Origin: Pseudorhizobium tarimense
Lineage (GTDB): Bacteria; Pseudomonadota; Alphaproteobacteria; Rhizobiales; Rhizobiaceae
DNA: 64,000 nt
Assembly: GCF_022968135.1 (NCBI RefSeq)
Contig: NZ_JALJRA010000014.1
Coordinates: forward strand, 1-64,000
Direction: 5' to 3'
Shown here: piece after piece, positions 8,961 through 17,244 of the stretch
Layout of the letters: every line of letters begins with the position of its first letter
Numbering within the stretch: position 1 is the stretch's first letter
Program-made: the position numbers and the translations under genes
Notes under the pieces: model-generated
Seen by the model: only the letters and a program-made list of their open reading frames with translations
What the model was told of the DNA's origin: nothing
The model's database searches: none

Positions 8961-9109
8961 GTTCCAGTGGCAGCGTCACTTCGTTCCCGTCGAACCGCAC
9001 GAAGTACACGCCCTCGGTGGCGCTTCGGATGACTTGTTCCATAGCTGCCGTCAGGACTGTCCAGGGTGAAGAGCATTCGGGTGAGGTTGTCGACGTCGGT
9101 TGTTGCCAT
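8890..9109 (-). pseudogene. unidentified frameshifted minus-strand fragment
   Basis: A start at 9109 reads MATTDVDNLTRMLFTLDS. A second frame then gives AAMEQVIRSATEGVYFVRFDG and LPLELVTVGEMIERTEDAPP, a plausible small folded protein. The two halves need one frameshift near 9055. No family recognised; it overlaps the end of the DUF6362-like fragment on the other strand. Confidence 0.3.
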
Positions 9110-9236
9110 CGATTTAAATGCCAGTCATTGAGGACGATGGACCCGCAAAATCGCCCACGAGCCGGCCAAAGACAAGGCGAATGCAACCGACTGTTAGCAG
9201 CTGCATTCATGTCCAGTAACCGGAGTAGGAAGCTGA

Positions 9237-9335
9237 ATGTTCTTCTTCTTTTCGAACCGACTGGGTTGCCTCGGGTCGCTTGTCGTCTCGGCAGTCTTGA
9301 CCGTAATTGTTCTGGCTCTCTTGGGCGTGTTCTAG
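9237..9335 (+). CDS. 32-residue membrane micro-protein
   Basis: ATG 9237, shortly after AGGA, opens a 32-codon frame: four phenylalanines, SNRLGCLGS, then one hydrophobic helix (VVSAVLTVIVLALLGVF) to a TAG at 9333-9335. Its form (short polar loop plus one transmembrane helix) fits small membrane proteins annotated in rhizobial phages and chromosomes. The 175 bases after it hold only a 12-codon fragment beginning MTTYEERES at 9395. Confidence 0.45.
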   Translation: MFFFFSNRLGCLGSLVVSAVLTVIVLALLGVF

Positions 9336-9510
9336 CCCGGACGCCACCGTCCCGCCCTGAAATCGGAGAGCGGCCTCGTCGTCTTCGGAGGTCACATGAC
9401 GACCTACGAGGAACGCGAATCTGCCTGTGCATGATTCCTGGAGCCGCAGCGAAAGCGGTCATCACCGGCTCGATGCCACCGTCTGAATTAAATCAAACCG
9501 GAAATCAAAG

Positions 9511-9881
9511 ATGCGCGGTGGACCGAGGAAGGCGCTGGACGCCCCAAGGGAGCCCGTACAGTGCGAACGAGCAAGGTAGCCGGGAGAGCACCACGACGGC
9601 CTGACGCCTCTGGAGGTCATGCTGAAGGCGATGCGGGCGCATGCGGAAAAGGACGATGGACGGCCGCGTCGGCCATTGCAAAGGACGCCGCTCCGTACAT
9701 GCATGCGAAGCTCCCCAGCGTCCAGCATACCCGCCGAAACGGCGGCCCGATCCAGACGGTCGACCTTTTGAATGCAACGGAAGAGCAGCTGAATGCACTA
9801 GAAGCCATCTTTGGCCCGCTTGCCACCGGCAGCGGTGATAATGAGGGCGATCAGCGCAGAGAGGGCGAGGCGGGAAGCTGA
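9511..9881 (+). pseudogene. small terminase-like phage protein, frameshifted
   Basis: Three frames combine into one protein: a basic start (MRGGPRKALDAPREP), then LTPLEVMLKAMRAHAEKDD, then TAASAIAKDAAPYMHAKLPSVQHTRRNGGPIQTV to the stop at 9881. A TPLEVMLxAMR helix followed by AAPYMHxKL is typical of the small DNA-binding protein encoded just before the large terminase in many proteobacterial prophages. At least two frameshifts. Confidence 0.6.
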
Positions 9882-10662
9882 GCGACAGCGCCGGGACGTT
9901 GAGCAGAACACTGAGCAAGTCCGGACGCGGTGCAAGACGCTTGCCGCCTTCGTTGAAGATCCGCGTCACAACCGATGGCGAGCTCCTGCTGCCGGAGCGG
10001 TCATCCGTGAGGCTGTCGAGGCTCTGAAGGTGATCAAGGGCTCCTACGGCTATGCCGGCCAATACCAGCAGCGGCCGACGGCGCGGGAGGGCGGGCTGTT
10101 CAAGCGGCAATGGTTCGAAGGCAAGATCATCCCGCAGGCGCCGCCTGGCACGCGCTGGGTGCGCCACTGGGGCCTTGCGGCCACGAAGAAGACGACGGCG
10201 GCCAGGACAGCCGGCGTAAAGCTGGGGAAGGCGCCTGTTGGCTCCTTCGTGGTGGGACATGTCGTCACGACTCAGGACGAAGGTAACGCCGTCCGTAGGC
10301 TCGTCAAGACAACGGCCGACATGGACGGAACGGGCGTGATGATGAGCCTACCGCAGGACCCAGGGCAGGCCGGCAAGGCGCCGGCGAAGGACTACGTCTC
10401 GATGCTCGCCGGCTGGACGGTGAAAGCCGATCCGGAGACCGGGGACAAGGTGACGAGAGCGGAGCCATTCTCATCACAGTGCGAAGCCGCAACGTCCTAT
10501 CTAGTGCAGGGGGCATGGAACGAGGCCTATCTCGACGAGCTCTGCCTCCTTCCAGGCGGCGCGTTCAAGGATCAGATGTATGCCACCTCAGGGGCTTTTG
10601 GGCGCCTGGTCGGGAACCGGCAGTCACAGACGACAACGTCGACAGTGAAGGGACTGTACTAA
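9882..10662 (+). pseudogene. large terminase, C-terminal nuclease half only
   Basis: From about 10045 the open frame matches large terminases: AGQYQQRPTAREGGLFKR, RWVRHWGLAATKKT (the acidic residue of the usual RxWDLA is replaced by Gly), QDEGNAVRRLVKTTA, SLPQDPGQAGKAPAKDYV, then GAWNEAYLDELCLLPGGAFKDQ to the stop at 10662. The N-terminal packaging ATPase (Walker A and B, about 250 residues) is absent. The bases from 9882 to 10040 carry only partial similarity. No packaging motor can be made. Confidence 0.78.
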
Positions 10663-10856
10663 TGGGAGCGGCGTGGATCATCCACGACGGATATCACGCC
10701 GGTGCCCTGGCAGTCTCTGCACTCCATCCTGTTAAATATCCCGGAGCCTGCGCAGAGGAGACAGATCTCTGCTGCCATTGGATTCGCGCTCAAGTGTCTT
10801 TCATAAATGAGTGGCTTCTCTGGGATTTCGGTTGGCGCTGGATGTTCCGCAGTCAT
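10659..10856 (-). CDS. small zinc-finger-like (CxxCxGxG) protein
   Basis: Start 10856 follows a perfect AGGAGG with five bases between. The 65-residue protein has two DnaJ-type half-knuckles, CLLCAGSG and CRDCQGTG, thirteen residues apart, which would form one four-cysteine zinc site. It ends four bases inside the terminase remnant on the opposite strand. Standalone two-knuckle proteins of this size are frequent in rhizobial genomes and phages; no target is known. Confidence 0.62.
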   Translation of the reverse strand: MTAEHPAPTEIPEKPLIYERHLSANPMAAEICLLCAGSGIFNRMECRDCQGTGVISVVDDPRRSH

Positions 10857-11025
10857 GACAGCCTCCTGTGCTGTGCGCGGTAACTAGCAATATCCCGGAT
10901 TGTTCCGGCCACACCAAGCTCCGACCTTGATGACCGATGTGTGATCACGAAGCACCCGCCGTACGTAGAGCAAGCGGATAACGGCTGTGGGCGAGAAGGA
11001 TTCGAAGGAGGCAGCGGAGCAGTAC

Positions 11026-11253
11026 CTACTGTTCTGCGCCACCAACCACAGTGGAGGAAATTCCCTTTAGGCGCTTGAGGATCTCAACGATTTCTCGCTC
11101 GCCCTCTAGGGATTGCCTTATGCGCTGCACCAGATGTTCCTTGGCCCCAGGCGGGTCGGTTTGCAGCCCAGCATTTGTGAAAAGCCCAAGCTCATACTCA
11201 AGGCGGTCAAGGTGGGCTTCATGCCGTGCCAGCATGTGCTCTTTAGTGGGCAT
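11026..11253 (-). CDS. small coiled-coil hypothetical protein
   Basis: Start 11253 has GAGG five bases upstream. The 75-residue product is almost all helical (ARHEAHLDRLEYELGLF, EHLVQRIRQSLEGEREIVEILKRLKG) and probably forms a coiled coil. Intact; no family recognised. It faces away from the portal remnant. The 160 bases between it and the zinc-finger gene hold nothing clear. Confidence 0.5.
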   Translation of the reverse strand: MPTKEHMLARHEAHLDRLEYELGLFTNAGLQTDPPGAKEHLVQRIRQSLEGEREIVEILKRLKGISSTVVGGAEQ

Positions 11254-11340
11254 TGCGACCTCATTTAGCCACGCATCTGTCTGTCCCCTTAATCGGGCGG
11301 AACACTATCCGCAACTAGGGCTGAAGTCCTAAGAAGCAGA

Positions 11341-12570
11341 ATGCGGCAACGGAGCAACTACTACATGACCGATGCCGTTGGGACGAAGCACCCGCTTTAC
11401 ATCGAGCCTGCCGACGAATGGGCGCTGATGCGCGACACTACCGGCGGCGAAAAGGAGGTGAAGGGGGCAGGAATACAGTACCTGCCGCAGCCGTCGGGCT
11501 TCAAAGCCCAGGATGACGGCGGGAAGGCGCTGTACGAAGCCTACCAGAAGCGGGCGTAGTTCCCGGAGATTGTCCACCCCACGATCCACGGCATGGTCGG
11601 CGTCATCCACCGCACCGAGGCGCAGATCGAATTGCGGACGGCTGGAAATGAAGTGATGCCTGCGGGCCGGGGGAACACGAATCTCAACGAGATCCCATTT
11701 GTCATGATGGGCGCGCGCGACCTTTCCTTGGCTCCTGAACTGCCACCGCTGCTTGGCGTCGCTCGGTCGGCGATCGCTCTATACCAGCTCTCCGCCGACT
11801 ACCGCTGGCAGCTGTTTATGACGGGACAGGAAACCCTTGTCGTCATCAACGCGATGCTCCTTCAGCCGTCGGCGCCGGTGCTGTCATTGCCATCAAGCAA
11901 GGCGACAATGCGTGCACGCCTGACGTGAAGTATGTCGGTCCGGTTGGTATCGGCATTGCTGCTCACCCGGCCGCGATCCTCGATGAACGACAGAACGCAG
12001 CTCAGTCGGACGCCTGGCTTTTCAACAGCAGCGAGAGCAAGACCGCAGAGAGCGATGACGCGCTGCGCATTCGCTTTGCTGCTGAGACGGCCACGCTGAC
12101 TTCAATCGCGCTGGCTAGTGACCAAGGGCTGGAGAAGGCGCTACGGCACATCGCGGTCATGATTGTGCAAAGTCCTGATGCGATGACAGTGAAGCCGAAC
12201 CTCTCGTTCGTCGACGCGACCCTCAGCGAAGGCAACTTCGCAGCAAATGCCGAAGTCTCTTCTGTTGGTGGCATCGGCATCAAGGCCAACAACACCGACG
12301 TCTCCACCGGAAAGCAGGCGAAAACCATTGAGCAGGCCGGTCAGGCAGTCATGCCCGGCGCTCAGAAGATGGTTGGTGATCAGCCTGTAGACGGCAATGG
12401 CAGCGCCGGCGAAACCAACGCGAGCGCCAAGGTCCAGATTCCCGGCCAACTGGAAGGACCTCACCTGGCAGGAGCGACGCTCGCTGGCGTCGAAGCTCAG
12501 TGACGATCTGATCAGCAACGGTGAGGAAGCGAAGAGCGCTATTGAAGCCGAGCTGAAGCGGCGCGGCTGA
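11341..12570 (+). pseudogene. DUF4055 portal-type phage protein, dead
   Basis: Reads HPLYIEPADEWALMRD, KGAGIQYLPQPSGFKA, ALYEAYQKRA, then a TAG (11557-11559) followed in frame by FPEIVHPTIHGMVGVIHRTEAQIE, the hallmark of DUF4055 portal proteins. A deletion near 11640 removes the next block. It resumes at NEIPFVMMGARDLSLAPELPPL and YQLSADYRWQLFMTGQETLV, shifts near 11870, and continues as ERQNAAQS, LRIRFAAETATLTSIAL. After 12500 the frame changes again (TWQERRSLASKLSDDLI) to a stop at 12568-12570. Portal rings form the DNA entry vertex of the capsid. Confidence 0.8.
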
Positions 12571-12573
12571 ACG

Positions 12574-12614
12574 AAAAAAAAGAACCCCGGCCAGTGTGTA
12601 TGTGCCGGGGTTCT
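12574..12614 (-). terminator. terminator of the copper-binding protein gene
   Basis: AGAACCCCGGC (12581-12591) pairs perfectly with GCCGGGGTTCT (12604-12614). On the minus strand the hairpin is followed by a run of seven U (12574-12580). It lies 63 bases past the end of the Cys-rich gene and fits an intrinsic terminator for it. Confidence 0.85.
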
Positions 12615-12676
12615 AGAGATTTGAGGTCTCAATATCGTTTCATTAACGGCCGTTGGCGTTTGGTTCCCGAGTGGCC

Positions 12677-13078
12677 TTAGCGCACCTGAGGCAGCGCCTC
12701 ACGGCATGCCTCTTCACAGGCCCGGCAAGCTTCCGCACAGATGCGGCAGTGCTCGTGCACCTCTGCGTGCTCTTGGCATTCGTCACCGCAGGCACGACAG
12801 GCTTCAGCGCAGGCTTGTATGGCGGCGCGAAGGACATCAACGTTCGAGCCGGTTCGACGCGAAGCCATTGACCCTGTAGCGGCGCAGATGTCGGCGCAAT
12901 CCAAATTGAGCCGAATGCACTGCCTTAACTGCTGCACCATTTCTTCGGCTAAACAGGCGTCGGCGCATGAGGTGCAGGTTTGAGCACAGCTGTAGCACTC
13001 TTCTATGCAACGCAGCAGAGCGTCGGCGGTATTGCCCTTGACGTCCGGATGCGTGCTGATCATTTCGCGAACTTGCAT
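12677..13078 (-). CDS. four-helix-bundle copper-binding protein (Csp/DUF326)
   Basis: A 133-residue intact protein with 18 cysteines, mostly in CxxxC and CxxC spacing along four predicted helices (CIEECYSCAQTCTSCADAC; RQCIRLNLDCADIC; AACRACGDEC-like and HEHCRICAEACRACEEAC segments). This is the signature of copper storage proteins, which line the inside of a helical bundle with thiolates and hold many Cu(I) ions. No signal peptide is present, pointing to a cytosolic Csp3-like form. Start 13078 follows GGAG. It occupies the place of the missing phage head/tail genes and has its own terminator, so it looks like acquired cargo. Role in copper tolerance is inferred from the family. Confidence 0.85.
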   Translation of the reverse strand: MQVREMISTHPDVKGNTADALLRCIEECYSCAQTCTSCADACLAEEMVQQLRQCIRLNLDCADICAATGSMASRRTGSNVDVLRAAIQACAEACRACGDECQEHAEVHEHCRICAEACRACEEACREALPQVR

Positions 13079-13295
13079 GATTGACTCCTTTGGCTTGGTG
13101 AGCGGGGTGAGCTGACGCCCAGTGGCCGAACGAGGGGCGGCGGGCGAGGTTCCGAAGACTCAGTACCGCCGTACCTGCATGACCCCGCCCCCGGGATTCT
13201 GCGTAGATTTTCTTTATGAGGTAGATGGTGACCACCATCGCTCATGCGCCAGCCGCAATGGGGCCGGTGCAGCACATCGCGCACGAGGCCTGGTC

Positions 13296-13605
13296 ATGGA
13301 CCACTACGGCACCCCGGACGACGCCACAACCTATCACGAGGCGCGAGACAATGCGGCATGGACGGCTGCCGGTGTGGACGATGTCAAGCGGACTGCCGCC
13401 CTCGTGCGCGCCTCAGGCTCTCGATGCCCTCTACGGCGATCGATATCCGGGCACCATCGCCGCCGTCGACCAGGATCTACTGTGGCCTCGCAAGAACGTC
13501 ACCTGGCGGAACAGGCGCTTGCCGAAGATGTCACCCCAATGCCGATCGAACATGCTGCTTATGAACTTGCGCTGCGCGAACTGGTGAAGCCCGGCAGCGC
13601 CGCAG
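13296..13605 (+). pseudogene. frameshifted phage DnaT-like/head-completion protein
   Basis: Three pieces read as one protein: TPDDATTYHEARDNAAW and DDVKRTAALVRAS in one frame, QALDALYGDRYPGTIAAVDQ and LLWPRKNVTW in the next, then LAEDVTPMPIEHAAYELALRELVKPGS back in the first. The order (Tyr-rich start, paired helices, DRYxGxxxxxxQxLxWPR, then P-x-x-I-xxAxxELAL) matches a family annotated as DnaT-like ssDNA-binding protein and found among phage head-tail genes. Two frameshifts kill it. Confidence 0.6.
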
Positions 13606-13688
13606 CCGCAAGCTCTCGGGCCGCTCCACGGTCTGTTGCAGTGGCTCTTGCAAACCCAGCCTGTGTTGTCGCAGGTCTCGCACTCCAT
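13590..13688 (-). pseudogene. fragment of a small Cys-rich phage protein
   Basis: From ATG 13688 the minus strand reads MECETCDNTGWVCKSH, then RPWSGPRACGCGAAG. This matches the start of a small zinc-binding protein common in rhizobial phages (CxxCxxTGxVCxxHxxRPW...CxCxGxG). After about 33 residues it runs into sequence antisense to the DnaT-like remnant and the final CxxC is missing. Confidence 0.45.
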
Positions 13689-13824
13689 CGGCTGAGCATT
13701 GCCGAAGGCTGAACAATCCGGCATCAGGAAGAAGAGGACGCCCAGCGTGATCTCGCGGCACAACGTGAGTCATCGGTCGCCCGAACTCGTGCCAAAGGTT
13801 TGGCCAGATCAGGTCGTCCACCGG

Positions 13825-14562
13825 CTATTCACATTGGCGGCGCGGTCCGCCGCCGTAGGGCTGGTAGGTGTTGTCCTCCGGCCGGTACGAACGGTAGCGG
13901 GCGAAACAGGACTGGGCGTGTTCCCAGCTCCGATAGTTGGCCGGCCTATCTGCGGCGGCCTGTTCGATTTGCTGATTGTCTGGCGGGGCCGTTTCATCAG
14001 CGAAACTATCGTCTGTGGCTGGCGGAGGTGAAACTTCGTTGATTACTTCGGCAGATCCTTGATCCGACAAGAAGGGAGAGACACACTGCTTTCGCCCGCC
14101 GCTGTAAGGCGTGTAGCTGTTGTCTCGTGGGCGGTACGACCGATACCGGGAGGAACACCAATCCAAGTGGGCTTCACTTAACAGCGGCTCATCAGGAGCT
14201 TCGTCCGAGGGTACTTCGGCAGGGACGATTGAGCCAGTAATTGTCTCATCCAGGCGTTGAGCGTACTGGCCAGCTACCGCCTCCTCTGAACTGGCAATTG
14301 AAAGGTCATCATCCGTCTCCTGATTAGGCGAGGATTTGGCTGCGGTTGTCTGTGCTGGCACCGGCGCGCGGCTGGGAACGCGCTCCAGGCCAGAATCTGC
14401 CACTTCGACCCGCATAGGATGATTAGTCCAAAGGTCAGTGGTGTCGGTCAGTTGCTTCTTGTCTCCGCCGGCAGTGAAGAAAACCATGGCCGCTACCAGA
14501 CCAGCGACAAAAGTCGTGAGGGAAAGACAAAGTCCGCCCAAGACTGCCAAGAGTACCTTCAT
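13825..14562 (-). CDS. BA14K-like protein with two repeats
   Basis: A 245-residue intact protein, start 14562 after GGAG. It has an N-terminal signal anchor (residues 3-32, [26 protein letters not shown] in two parts) and a disordered acidic Ser/Pro linker. Two copies of a BA14K-type motif follow near residues 140 and 215: [19 protein letters not shown] with a Cys at its end, and [18 protein letters not shown] likewise. BA14K proteins are rhizobial/Brucella surface or periplasmic proteins with lectin-like properties. Two repeats in one chain is unusual among the single-domain proteins I remember. It sits intact inside the prophage. Confidence 0.75.
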   Translation of the reverse strand: MKVLLAVLGGLCLSLTTFVAGLVAAMVFFTAGGDKKQLTDTTDLWTNHPMRVEVADSGLERVPSRAPVPAQTTAAKSSPNQETDDDLSIASSEEAVAGQYAQRLDETITGSIVPAEVPSDEAPDEPLLSEAHLDWCSSRYRSYRPRDNSYTPYSGGRKQCVSPFLSDQGSAEVINEVSPPPATDDSFADETAPPDNQQIEQAAADRPANYRSWEHAQSCFARYRSYRPEDNTYQPYGGGPRRQCE

Positions 14563-14763
14563 TAGACCGCTCCAGTAAAATGCTCGAAAGCAGAATGCTG
14601 GCGGCCAGTACGGGTTCCCAGTTTAATGCGGTTAGGACTTCAGTCGGAGCCAGCTAGTCCCTTACCAGCCAAAGGCCAGTAGGGGCTTTGGTTCAAGGCT
14701 GGCGACAGGGGCGCCGGACTTTGAACAGCCGCGAGCGTACGGGCGCTGCTGTGAGTGATAGTT

Positions 14764-14976
14764 TTAGATGGAGTTCAGGGCAGCTCTCACAAATGGCTCT
14801 ACCGGTGCGAAGAGATCGACCTCGTGACAGAACTGAGCGTGGAGAGCCTCGTGATGGCCAATCGCTGCCGCGAGGGCAGTCGCGACAAGTGCAGACCCTC
14901 CGACGAGAACTGCCAAGCCGACGCTGATCTTAGCCGGCCAAGACATGGTGCGTGAGTGTTCTGCCGGCTGCATCAT
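14764..14976 (-). CDS. small membrane protein, unknown
   Basis: From ATG 14976 the 70-residue product is MMQPAEHSRTMSWPAK followed by one hydrophobic segment (ISVGLAVLVGGSALVATALAAAIG) and a polar end with one Cys. A longer start at 15084 with GAGG upstream would add 36 residues. Intact; no family recognised. It lies divergent from the endolysin remnant. The 200 bases between it and the BA14K gene show nothing. Confidence 0.4.
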   Translation of the reverse strand: MMQPAEHSRTMSWPAKISVGLAVLVGGSALVATALAAAIGHHEALHAQFCHEVDLFAPVEPFVRAALNSI

Positions 14977-15200
14977 GAGCCCCCCGTTGTCTCGGTGGGT
15001 AATCGAGCAGAAGCGGGATGAGTCCACCATACGGACAATGGTCGGAGTACGGCGCCAACTGGCGCCCGCCCAATCGTACTGCATCGCCTGATCCTCATGA
15101 TCTATGCCGCGTACCGACGGCCAATGATTAGCAGTCCCGACAATGTTCCGCCTGCCTTGCGCGAGGCTGGCCCACCACACACGGAACCCGGAGAGAAACA

Positions 15201-15434
15201 ATGACCCTGCCCATCAAGGCGGAGCACATCCGCTTGGCTGCAAAGAACAAGGGAAGCGAGGCTAAGCTTCGCTCCGTCCTGACCTCGCTCGATCGCTATG
15301 CGGCCAATGTCGGCCTTGATCGCCTGCACCGGCTGATCCATTACCTGGCGCAGCTGATGCACCAGAGCGGGTCGTTCAAGTGGGATCAGGAGATCTGGGG
15401 CCCGACACCTGCTCAGCAGCCTCGATGGTGGTGA
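15201..15434 (+). pseudogene. truncated GH19 chitinase-like endolysin
   Basis: ATG 15201 follows GGAGAG. The first 70 residues fit glycoside hydrolase 19 phage lysins: a start like LPIKAEHIRLAA, then IHYLAQLMHQSGSFKW (family pattern HFLAQxxHESGGF, with the catalytic Glu here replaced by Gln), then EIWGPTPAQQ. The protein then stops at 15434. About 120 residues of the catalytic domain are missing, so a deletion has joined this gene to the tail of the next. Confidence 0.65.
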
Positions 15435-15499
15435 TCCTGTTCGGCGGGGAATGGATCATCCGCGGCGTAAAGGCGCTGCGGCGCGAGATAGAGGCGTGA
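15425..15499 (+). pseudogene. C-terminal tail of a holin-like membrane protein
   Basis: An open frame of 24 codons (MVVILFGGEWIIRGVKALRR and a short acidic end) closes at 15497-15499, two bases before the inner-spanin start. It looks like the last transmembrane segment and basic tail of a small phage membrane protein, normally encoded between endolysin and spanins. The rest was lost in the deletion that truncated the endolysin. Confidence 0.4.
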
Positions 15500-15500
15500 G

Positions 15501-15725
15501 ATGTTCTCCTCTGCCCATATCATCGGCGCTCTCGCCATCCTCATCACCCTCAGCTGGATCTGGGACAAAGCCAGCGACGACGCCCTCAACAAGATCGAAA
15601 GGCAGAACAATGAAGCAGGTGACGCTTCGGACAATGACCGCTTTCGGTTTGATCTTTGCCCTGACGGCATGTGGGACTTCGGCGCCCGCAAGTGCACCAG
15701 GTCTGCGTCGGGTGGTCGGGACTGA
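15501..15725 (+). CDS. inner-membrane spanin-like lysis protein
   Basis: A 74-residue protein with an N-terminal transmembrane helix (AHIIGALAILITLSWIW) and a short periplasmic part, beginning KASDDALNKIERQNNEAGD and ending with LCPDGMWDFGARKC. This organisation is typical of i-spanins (Rz type), which with an outer lipoprotein fuse the two membranes at the end of phage lysis. The o-spanin gene starts inside it in another frame, as in lambda Rz/Rz1. Intact, although the genes before and after are not. Confidence 0.62.
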   Translation: MFSSAHIIGALAILITLSWIWDKASDDALNKIERQNNEAGDASDNDRFRFDLCPDGMWDFGARKCTRSASGGRD

Positions 15726-15852
15726 GTTGGTCAGTGCCCGCGGCGCAACGCTGACCGACCAGCGGAAGATCGACCGGACCGTGGTGGGGATCTGCGCGGC
15801 CGACGTCTGGACGCGGGACGAGTGCGCGCGGCACGGCGCGTCCGCTCCCTGA
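15610..15852 (+). CDS. outer-membrane spanin-like lipoprotein, nested
   Basis: ATG 15610 lies inside the i-spanin gene, in a different frame. The 80-residue product has a lipoprotein signal (FGLIFALTAC, lipid-bearing Cys at residue 21), an Ala/Ser/Pro stretch, then VVGTELVSARGATLTDQRKI and ICAADVWTRDECARHG. The nested arrangement and lipobox fit an Rz1-type o-spanin. The conserved-looking C-terminal half recurs in rhizobial phage lipoproteins. Confidence 0.62.
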   Translation: MKQVTLRTMTAFGLIFALTACGTSAPASAPGLRRVVGTELVSARGATLTDQRKIDRTVVGICAADVWTRDECARHGASAP

Positions 15853-15891
15853 TCAAACCTCCAGCGCCAGTCGGCGCATGAAAGCAATGAT

Positions 15892-16313
15892 ATGCCGGGT
15901 TCGCATGATGATATCCTCCGGGTGCTTGGCCGCCTCGAGGAGAAGGTTGATGGTTTCGGTTGACGCCTGGACAGATTTGAGCAGGAGTTTACCGAGGAGC
16001 GGCGCAACAGCTCGGAGAACCGTCACAGGCTGCATGAGCGGATCGACCAGCAGTCGCGGCGGATCGGAGAGGCTGAGAAGACCGTCCTTGCTGCCGGCGC
16101 GACCGCTGCTCAGCAGAGGGATGTGATCACCGGACTGACGGAACGATCGATGACGAAATCAAACCGACCATCAACCAGGTGAAGGACATCACGCGGCTGG
16201 GGAAGACTGCGGCGCTGATCTTCGCCGGCCTCGGCTTCACCGCCGGGGGCATGTTCTTCTATTTTTCCGAGACGGTTGTGCCGATACTGCGCAGGTGGCT
16301 GCGGATCGAATAG
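15892..16313 (+). pseudogene. DUF1515-like phage protein, dead
   Basis: The frame reads HDDILRVLGRLEEKVDGFG, then TGA, then RLDRFEQEFTEERRNSSENRHR and IDQQSRRIGEAEKTVLAAGA, typical of DUF1515 proteins. A single-base loss near 16135 hides the rest (DEIKPTINQVKDITRLGK, then LIFAGLGFTAGGMFFYF and a basic end) up to the stop at 16313. It is a coiled coil with a C-terminal membrane helix, found beside lysis genes in rhizobial phages. One nonsense codon and one frameshift. Confidence 0.6.
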
Positions 16314-16323
16314 TCGCGCTAGG

Positions 16324-16566
16324 TTAAACGATGCTTGCCTGGTCTGCAGCCAGAAGCCGATCTAGTTCTTCTTCAGGAACATTATACGCTTCGGTACGCC
16401 CGCCTGACGTCAACATGAACGTGAGCGTCCGGTGATAGGCTTCCCAAACAACATCGAGGGGTTCTTCCTCGACATGTACCTCGAAAGTGCCTGGCGCGTG
16501 CGTGGCTTCCATACCGGGCAGTTGGAAGGGGTGGTGAAAGGTGACTTGATTGACATAGCTTCGCAT
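16324..16566 (-). CDS. small hypothetical protein (VTFHHPF motif)
   Basis: Start 16566 follows GAGG. The 80-residue protein reads VNQVTFHHPFQLPGMEATHA and PGTFEVHVEEEPLDV, a compact beta-type domain, and ends with a short helix (EELDRLLAADQ). It resembles a small family remembered from rhizobial chromosomes, where the product predicts a beta-barrel-like fold. Function unknown. It may be in an operon with the tiny membrane gene just upstream. Confidence 0.58.
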   Translation of the reverse strand: MRSYVNQVTFHHPFQLPGMEATHAPGTFEVHVEEEPLDVVWEAYHRTLTFMLTSGGRTEAYNVPEEELDRLLAADQASIV

Positions 16567-16600
16567 AGGCGAGCCTCGCTGCAGTAGTGAGTTGATCGTG

Positions 16601-16723
16601 CTACAGCAGATCCAAAAACACGATGTACAATATGAACCCGATGGACAGTGCCGGAGCCCAGAGCCGAAGGGGAGCGGCATAGCGTCCCCATTCTGATTCT
16701 GCGTGGATGAAGTGGGAAGACAT
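16601..16723 (-). CDS. 40-residue membrane micro-protein
   Basis: ATG 16723 follows a perfect AGGAGG with five bases between. The product has a polar start (MSSHFIHAESEWGRY) and one hydrophobic segment (LWAPALSIGFILYIVFLDLL) to the stop. Same strand and 34 bases upstream of the VTFHHPF protein. The strong ribosome binding site is the main evidence that this very short frame is real. The 175 bases upstream (16724-16898) hold no convincing gene. Confidence 0.55.
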   Translation of the reverse strand: MSSHFIHAESEWGRYAAPLRLWAPALSIGFILYIVFLDLL

Positions 16724-16898
16724 CACGTCCTCCTTCGCTTGGGGCCGGGCATCAAACCCGAACAGCAACGCCCTTGAAAATGGCTGCTGGAAGAATGACT
16801 ATGCGCCATCGTCGTATTGAACACAAGCGCCGCGCATGCAGTGACCATCGCTCCTAGGTCCGCGGGCAAAAGGTAGTCAGCGACACCAATCGGTCTTC

Positions 16899-17244
16899 TT
16901 ACCCTTCCGCCACTCCCTGGCGAACCCTTCCCGGGATCAATTGCTTTCCTACTTGCCGCCCGTTCGGCAGGTAGACGTTCACCAGCGGACTGCCATAGCG
17001 ATCCTTGCCCTTGGCCTCGATCCGTAGCTTCTTTCCCTCGATCATCTCCTGCAGCCGGAACTTGGCCAGTGGCGCCATCTTCCGTTCCTTGCTGCACTTG
17101 GCGCCGCTGTCTATCTGTGGCGTATCCACGCCGCGGACGTTGCTACGCCTTCGCCAAGCCGGCGCATGTTCTGGCGCCATCGCATTTGATTGTGTCGCCA
17201 TCGACGACCGAGAGCGTGGCGCAGACGATGAGCGCAGAGTTCAT
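16899..17244 (-). pseudogene. thermonuclease-family (SNase) remnant
   Basis: From 17244 the frame reads MNSALIVCATLSVVDGDTIKCDG with the SNase DGDT motif, then shifts twice (QNMRRLGEGV, then VRGVDTPQID and SGAKCSKERKMAPLAKFRLQE) and continues to KDRYGSPLVNVYLPNG, the usual C-terminal core, ending at 16899. The family expects about 150 residues with a further C-terminal segment. Two frameshifts make it dead. Its first codon overlaps the stop of the gene upstream. Confidence 0.68.

Noticed and set aside
15501..15852. Reading the two overlapping frames at 15.5-15.85 kb as one frameshifted gene
   Set aside because: Both frames have their own sensible starts, a membrane helix in one and a lipobox in the other, which is the known nested spanin layout.
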